In this document: positions 47,144 through 51,064 of the stretch, piece after piece
Layout of the letters: each line of letters opens with the position of its first letter
How positions within the stretch are numbered: the first letter of the stretch is position 1
Position numbers and translations under genes: made by a program
The notes under the pieces: model-generated
What the model was told of the DNA's origin: nothing
Databases searched by the model: none
The model's input: only the letters and a program-made list of their open reading frames with translations
Assembly: GCA_964635975.1 (NCBI GenBank)
Contig: CAZWPO010000021.1
Location: forward strand, 1 to 51,064
Length of the DNA stretch: 51,064 nucleotides
Direction of reading: 5' to 3'
From: UBA5314 sp964635975
GTDB taxonomy: Bacteria > Bacillota > Syntrophomonadia > Syntrophomonadales > Syntrophomonadaceae

Positions 47144-47927
47144 CGTGGGTCTCTTCTACGGTAAGATGGGGGTCAACGCTTATATGAAAATCGATATGCT
47201 TCATATTACCTGATTTCCTGGTCTTTAGCTTGTGAAAATCCCTGAATTGATGGCAATGCCTTTCGATAACCCTTATTATCTGGGCTTCTTCCGCATCAGT
47301 CAGCTTGGTATCGAGAAGATATTCATAGGAGTTTTTACATAGTTCCCAGGCTTCTTTAATAATAAGCAGGGCCACCAATATGGCTACAATCGGATCTAGA
47401 ATAATCAGTCCGGTGGTTTTGATGAGTACCAGGCCAACTGCTACTCCCAGAGATGTGTAAACATCAGTTTTCAAGTGTAGCGCATCGGCCTCAAGGGCTG
47501 CAGAATCCTCTTCCCGGGCTACTTCATATAAACTGTTGGAAACAATAAGATTTACCAGTGATGCTCCCAACATAACTGCAATAGCCAGTCCTGACTGTGA
47601 AATTTCACCTGGTGCGAAGATTTTTTCAATGGCTTCTTTTATGATCAGCCCGGCGGCAACAAATATTAGTAGGCCTTCTGCTATTGCCGATAGATTCTCT
47701 ATTTTGCCGTGGCCATATGGGTGCTCCCGGTCTGCCGGTTTGGATGATTGCCTGACAGAGAAAAAGGCGATAAATGAGGCAGCCAAATCCATTCCAGAGT
47801 GGATAGCTTCGGAAATAATACTAACTGAACCGCTTAGAATACCGGCTATTACTTTTAAAATAATAAGTACTAAATTTGATGCGATTGATAATAATGCCCA
47901 TTTTGACTTTCTATCCCAGGAGCCCAT
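47144..47927 (-). CDS. Cation diffusion facilitator family metal exporter (2), 3' end lost in gap
   Basis: The first 261 residues of a CDF transporter; the final few tens of residues fall in the gap. Helix 2 has AIHSGMDLAAS and helix 5 has ALHLKTDVYTS, both His-x3-Asp, the zinc/broad-type site, unlike the first CDF of this window. The loop KPADREHPYGHGKIEN and the start of the C-terminal ferredoxin-like domain (MKHIDFHISVDPHLTVEETH) are present. I choose ATG 47927 after AGGAGGT; the longer in-frame start at 47972 lies in a leader hairpin. Expected role: zinc or related divalent metal export. Confidence 0.88.
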
Positions 47928-47966
47928 TGATTTACCTCCTAGCATATCTTTAGCAATTTTATACAA

Positions 47967-48004
47967 AAACATCTGTAGAACAAATCACTGTCCCACAGAT
48001 GTTT
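47967..48004 (-). promoter_or_regulatory. Leader hairpin of the second CDF gene
   Basis: AAACATCTGT (47967-47976) and ACAGATGTTT (47995-48004) form a perfect 10-bp inverted repeat with an 18-base loop, 40 bases before the start codon. It may be an operator or a leader RNA hairpin. Confidence 0.5.
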
Positions 48005-48032
48005 CATCTGCTGCTGTTGCCAGCCCGGCTAC

Positions 48033-48054
48033 ATGAACTAATTTAGTAGTTCAT
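48033..48054. promoter_or_regulatory. Operator-like palindrome upstream of the second CDF gene
   Basis: ATGAACTA-ATTTAG-TAGTTCAT, a perfect 8-bp inverted repeat with 6-base spacer, 106 bases before the CDF start. The size and position fit a dimeric repressor such as a metal sensor of the ArsR or Fur type (inference). A TATAAT-like stretch on the minus strand lies just beyond (about 48070-48085). Confidence 0.5.
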
Positions 48055-48348
48055 CGCCTGTTCAGTTTTTATATTATATTTATGTATATGAGTGATTATT
48101 TATTATTTTATTGGCTAAAAACCGGGTTTGTCAACGGAAGTGAAGAAAAAATCCTAAAATCAAAACAGGAAATTAATATTTACTTGCTAGACTCGATTTC
48201 ATCAAGATAGTTTTCCAAATAGTATACCCGGATGGTGATGTTATGATGGCGGAAAAGCGGTTTATATTACCCGAATCGGTTTTATTAACCAACCATATAT
48301 TAAGGAAGCTTCGGTAAAACTAAAAAAAATCGTAAAACGGTGGATCGG
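48055..48348. other. AT-rich intergenic region
   Basis: It presumably holds the promoters of the CDF gene (-) and of the membrane-protein genes (+). A 24-codon ORF at 48243-48317 is the only coding potential seen and is not convincing. Confidence 0.4.
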
Positions 48349-49134
48349 ATGGAAAAAAAGCAATTCGAGTCTCTAAGGAATAAACGCCGTCCCAAGGGCA
48401 TTTTATCTCCCTATAATATAAATTTTATTCATTTAAGATCTCCCTGGGTGAAGATGTGGTGGGCTGCTTCCTACCTTGGCTTTGCTTATGTGAGTATGGG
48501 CGCTTACGTCAAAGGCTTTATCCTAATATTCCTTGAAGTTTTCCTTAATGTGCAGTCAAAGTTAAACTTAGGAATCCTTTATAGTCTGACCGGGCGTTTT
48601 GATATGGCTAAACAAGTACTAAATATTAACTGGCTCCTTTTCTATGTTCCAATATATATTTTTTTGATGTGGGGTGCATCACGCATGGCGACGGATCTTA
48701 ACAAATACTCTATTTTGGCCGACAGGGAGGAGTCAGTAGTCTTCCCTTTTGCCATGAATAGTTTGGGTATCGCTTTTTTAGATAAACGCAACCCCTGGTT
48801 GGCGGTCGTATTGTCCATGTTAGCTCCCGGACTTGGCCATCTTTACACCCACCGGGTAGTCACCACAAGCTTCCTAATCATGTTCTGGTGGGTGGTTACT
48901 GCTGTAAAAAGCAGCTTTTTTCAATGCGTCCATTTAACTGCCATGGGTAATTTTACGCAAGCAATTGCTGTGACCGATCCGCAATGGCTGCTTTTTCTGC
49001 CCTCCATCTACGTGTATGCTATTCATGACAGTTATATAAACACAATCCACTACAATCAGCTACATGGTCAGGAACAAAAGCAATTCTTAATCGACAATTA
49101 CCAGAATGCAAATTTCCAAATGCCGACGCGATAG
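48349..49134 (+). CDS. Multi-pass membrane protein, paralogue of 49661-50446
   Basis: A 261-residue integral membrane protein with about six to seven hydrophobic segments. It contains two related PGLGHLYTHR-like blocks: a clear one (MLAPGLGHLYTHRVV, about 160-175) and a degenerate one (YLGFAYVSMGAYVKGFILI, about 42-60), each after a NPW or SPW turn, suggesting an internal duplication. A soluble loop DLNKYSILADREESVVFPF is strongly shared with the downstream paralogue, as are the termini (MEKKQ; FLIDNYQN). I choose ATG 48349 shared by both paralogues; GTG 48340 is possible. No family of known function is recognised. It forms a likely operon with the next two genes. Confidence 0.8.
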   Translation: MEKKQFESLRNKRRPKGILSPYNINFIHLRSPWVKMWWAASYLGFAYVSMGAYVKGFILIFLEVFLNVQSKLNLGILYSLTGRFDMAKQVLNINWLLFYVPIYIFLMWGASRMATDLNKYSILADREESVVFPFAMNSLGIAFLDKRNPWLAVVLSMLAPGLGHLYTHRVVTTSFLIMFWWVVTAVKSSFFQCVHLTAMGNFTQAIAVTDPQWLLFLPSIYVYAIHDSYINTIHYNQLHGQEQKQFLIDNYQNANFQMPTR

Positions 49135-49146
49135 AGGAGGGAAAAT

Positions 49147-49695
49147 ATGTATGTATATGCTTCTTTCGATTATTCAGCCTACTTGGAACTTGCTATTACC
49201 GATCTAGAAAAGCGGGGAATAGCCAGAGAACATATCCTGGCGGTTCCTCTGGATAAGAGGATGGAAGAAAGAAAGCTGTTTGATACTATCCACCGGGCTG
49301 ACGGGATGAGTCTTTTCGATGGAGCCGCTGTTTCAGGGGCCATATTTATGGAATTGGGTGTTATCTATGGTTTTGTCCTAAAGTGGGGCCCGATCGTCTG
49401 GGCTTTAATCGGCCTGGCGGGTGGAGCTCTCCTGGGCTTCTTGCTAGACTATTACGGCGGCAAATTGCGCAAGCAAAAGCTGGCTAAAGAAACCCGTAAT
49501 CAGGCAAAAGCCGGGAAAAGCAACACCGAAGTTGTTTTAACCATCCAGTGTAAATCGGAGCAGTATGAAATGGTGGAAAAAGTACTCTGGGATAATATGG
49601 CTCTTGGCGTAGGCAAACTGGACCGGCTGCACAACTCTATAAGAAACGGGGGTGGCAGAAATGGAAAAAAAGCAGCCCGAATCTATACGGAGTAA
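49147..49695 (+). CDS. Membrane protein with glycine-rich helix pair, unknown
   Basis: A 182-residue protein with a soluble N-terminal part (1-60; MYVYASFDYSAYLELAITDL looks like a small alpha/beta domain), two membrane helices with a Gly-rich turn (about 62-108; GPIVWALIGLAGGALLGFLL) and a basic C-terminal domain that could form a ferredoxin-like beta fold (TEVVLTIQCKSEQYEMVEKV). The layout recalls proteins with a glycine-zipper between two small domains. The start is ATG 49147 after GAGGAGGG. Its end overlaps the next gene by 35 bases, so the two are translationally coupled. Confidence 0.75.
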   Translation: MYVYASFDYSAYLELAITDLEKRGIAREHILAVPLDKRMEERKLFDTIHRADGMSLFDGAAVSGAIFMELGVIYGFVLKWGPIVWALIGLAGGALLGFLLDYYGGKLRKQKLAKETRNQAKAGKSNTEVVLTIQCKSEQYEMVEKVLWDNMALGVGKLDRLHNSIRNGGGRNGKKAARIYTE

Positions 49696-50446
49696 ACGCA
49701 GGCCTATTGGGCTAGTTTCTCCTCTTACTATCAATCTGCTTCACCTGAAAAATCCATGGATAACTGCTTTCTGGTCAGCTATGTTTCCCGGCCTCGGTTT
49801 TCTCATAATGGGCAGTTATATCAAAGGTTTCTTATTAATTATATCCGCCGTTACGATAAGCACTATGGCCCATCTAAACCAGGCCATTGTCTTCGGTTTG
49901 ACCGGCCAGGCCGAGCTGGCCAAACAGGTTCTGGACACCAGATGGCTTCTGGTTTATGTCCCTGTGCTTGTTTTTGCAGTTTGGAGCAGCTATCAACTTT
50001 CTGTTGATTTAAATAAGTACGCGTTGATTGCTGCCCGTGAGGATTCGACCATAATTCCTTTTAAAATAGACACCTGGGAAATAGCCTTTCTAGACAAAAG
50101 GAATCCCTGGATTGGTGCAGCTTTTTCAGCCCTTATGCCTGGTTTGGGACATCTTTATACACACAGAGTGCCGACCAGCTTTTATCTACTGACCTGGTGG
50201 GTAGGTACAGGTTACCTGGCGAATTTTCTTCCTGCCATTCATTCCACACTGGTGGGAAATTTTGCTCAGGCGATTGCCCTAATCAGACCGGAATGGTTAC
50301 TATACCTGGCTCCGATTTATCCGTATGCAATTTATGACTGCTATGTTAATGCGGTTGAGTACAACAAACTATTTGATAGGGAACAAAGCCGGTTTTTGAT
50401 AGACAATTACCAAAACCCTAAGTTTTTAATGCCTTTTGACGAATGA
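49661..50446 (+). CDS. Multi-pass membrane protein, paralogue of 48349-49134
   Basis: A 261-residue integral membrane protein of the same length as the upstream paralogue. Here both repeat blocks are clear: MFPGLGFLIMGSYIKGFLLI (about 42-60) and LMPGLGHLYTHRVPTSF (about 160-176). It shares DLNKYALIAAREDSTIIPF and the ending FLIDNYQNPKF. The start is ATG 49661, five bases after GGGGGTGG, within the end of the previous gene; GTG 49652 is an in-frame alternative. The function is unknown. The tandem pair with an unrelated membrane protein between suggests a hetero-oligomeric membrane complex. Confidence 0.8.
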   Translation: MEKKQPESIRSKRRPIGLVSPLTINLLHLKNPWITAFWSAMFPGLGFLIMGSYIKGFLLIISAVTISTMAHLNQAIVFGLTGQAELAKQVLDTRWLLVYVPVLVFAVWSSYQLSVDLNKYALIAAREDSTIIPFKIDTWEIAFLDKRNPWIGAAFSALMPGLGHLYTHRVPTSFYLLTWWVGTGYLANFLPAIHSTLVGNFAQAIALIRPEWLLYLAPIYPYAIYDCYVNAVEYNKLFDREQSRFLIDNYQNPKFLMPFDE

Positions 50447-50626
50447 TTAGAGACGGACATATATAGATCATTTATATAAATAGTGTCTTTTAGTATGAGA
50501 AGCAACCTCTAGCGAAACTAACGATTGTGTTAAAGTATACGAATGATTTTGCCAGAGAAGGCGGAAAATTAGTGTTTAAACATAAGTGACTGGATCCACT
50601 TCAAAACCTCCAGGTGCATCTGCTCG
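50447..50626. other. Intergenic region after the membrane-protein operon
   Basis: AT-rich, with the palindrome ATTTATATAAAT near 50471. No strong terminator, promoter or ORF was recognised. Confidence 0.35.
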
Positions 50627-50938
50627 TTAAGAATCTCCCCAGTACTCGTCTAGCTCCCAATCATAAATCCGGGAGCTGTACTTTTCCCATTCCTTGGTTT
50701 TAGCTGATAAGAATCTGAATATATGTGTGTGCCCAGGGCGTCTTGAATCAATTTAGTTTTTCTTAATTCATCAAGTGCTTACATAAGGTTTTCCGATAAT
50801 GACTCGACTCCTTGTTGCTTACGATCAGCTTAATCCATCGTTAACTGGTGCAGGTGGTTCTGTTCTTTCTTGTATTCCTTCGAGTCCAGCCATTAAAAAG
50901 CGCGCTAGCCCAAGGTAGGGTGTAGATGGGATAAGTGC
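50627..50938 (-). pseudogene. Decayed C-terminal part of a glutamine synthetase gene
   Basis: Reading the minus strand in three frames gives consecutive pieces of the glutamine synthetase C-terminus: TPYLGLARFLMAGLEGIQER then TEPPAPVNDG (frame 1, ending at TGA); ESLSENL, a TAA-derived stop, ALDELRKTKLIQDALGTHIY (frame 2); and FLSAKTKEWEKYSS, RIYDWELDEYW then TAA at 50627-50629 (frame 3). The order, the NPYLAFA-, EPP-, LPENL-, EALGEHIY- and EW..YR..V..WE-like signatures are those of GlnA. At least two frameshifts and two stops make it non-functional. Sequence toward the window edge (50939-51064) may be more of the same gene but is too decayed to align by eye. Confidence 0.8.
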
Positions 50939-51064
50939 TTAGGCTTAGATAAATGTGGAATAAACTAGAACGGCAGTACTGGCATTATGCTGGGATTTTC
51001 GTGAAGCATCCCACATATTTTTGTTGAAATACAGGTTTATTTGGGTAACAATCTCGGGTTGAAA

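Noticed and set aside
48243..48317. 24-codon ORF before the membrane-protein operon
   Set aside because: Too short, no strong ribosome binding site and no known relative; could be chance.
1..51064. tRNA, rRNA, CRISPR array or prophage genes
   Set aside because: I looked for repeat-spacer patterns, cloverleaf-like segments and phage structural genes and recognised none; a dedicated tRNA scan was not possible.

Overview
The window looks like an anaerobic Gram-positive bacterium of the Clostridia, probably a syntroph of the Syntrophomonas type. This is inferred from strong AGGAGG ribosome binding sites, frequent TTG and GTG starts, class I hybrid cluster protein, a cobalamin acyl-CoA mutase operon, TRAP and OFA carboxylate carriers and many fermenter-type families; no rRNA or other taxonomic marker is present. 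It appears to be a draft or metagenomic scaffold, because 100 Ns sit at 47044-47143.

Region 1 (67-21183, all on +, closed by a terminator at 21195-21227) is one very long chemosensory operon, possibly starting upstream of the window. Order: HEAT-repeat protein, CheR, CheY, CheA (two Hpt domains plus an MshEN-like insert), ParA-type ATPase, small TPR protein whose N-terminus resembles the ParA-activating peptide of ParB, lid-less Hsp70, then three successive cassettes of [soluble chemoreceptor with TWO signalling tips + protein made of THREE CheW domains], then CheB, CheY and two CheX phosphatases. No transmembrane or recognisable sensor domain is visible in the receptors. My reading is a cytoplasmic chemosensory array, probably built from double-ended receptors, with its own ParA-based positioning device. 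This is the most interesting system in the window. The second half of cassettes 1 and 2 is a near-perfect 1.7-kb repeat (three mismatches) between otherwise diverged receptors, which suggests gene conversion.

Region 2 (21249-31286) holds a lipoprotein gene on -, a TRAP carboxylate transporter (dctPQM) behind a structured leader with a terminator, and a B12-dependent operon: cobalamin adenosyltransferase, acyl-CoA mutase large and small subunits, and MeaB-type GTPase. The mutase carries Phe88 and Gln206 at the two positions that set substrate choice, the signature of isobutyryl-CoA mutase rather than methylmalonyl-CoA mutase, so the operon probably interconverts isobutyryl-CoA and butyryl-CoA. 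A divergent MtnA/eIF2B-like protein and a small ORF follow.

Region 3 (31287-41963) is mixed: a tRNA-nucleotidyltransferase-like HD protein with eroded nucleotidyltransferase motifs, flanked by two inverted copies of a decayed repeat; a secreted poly-gamma-glutamate hydrolase-like protein; an OFA-family MFS carrier; a truncated AddB-like ORF; YkvA and SanA family proteins; a DnaQ-type exonuclease; a tandem Usp protein; a ferritin-like protein; a zinc-ribbon protein; and a CDF metal transporter.

Region 4 (42058-51064) has hybrid cluster protein plus ferredoxin-type partner divergent from a Crp/Fnr regulator (nitrosative or redox stress module), a CBS-domain CNNM/CorC-type membrane protein, a second CDF transporter cut by the assembly gap, two paralogous multi-pass membrane proteins separated by a third membrane protein, and, at the right edge on -, the decayed C-terminal part of a glutamine synthetase gene.

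No rRNA, tRNA, CRISPR array, intact insertion sequence or prophage was recognised. Positions 1-66 hold only leader sequence and the first gene's ribosome binding site.
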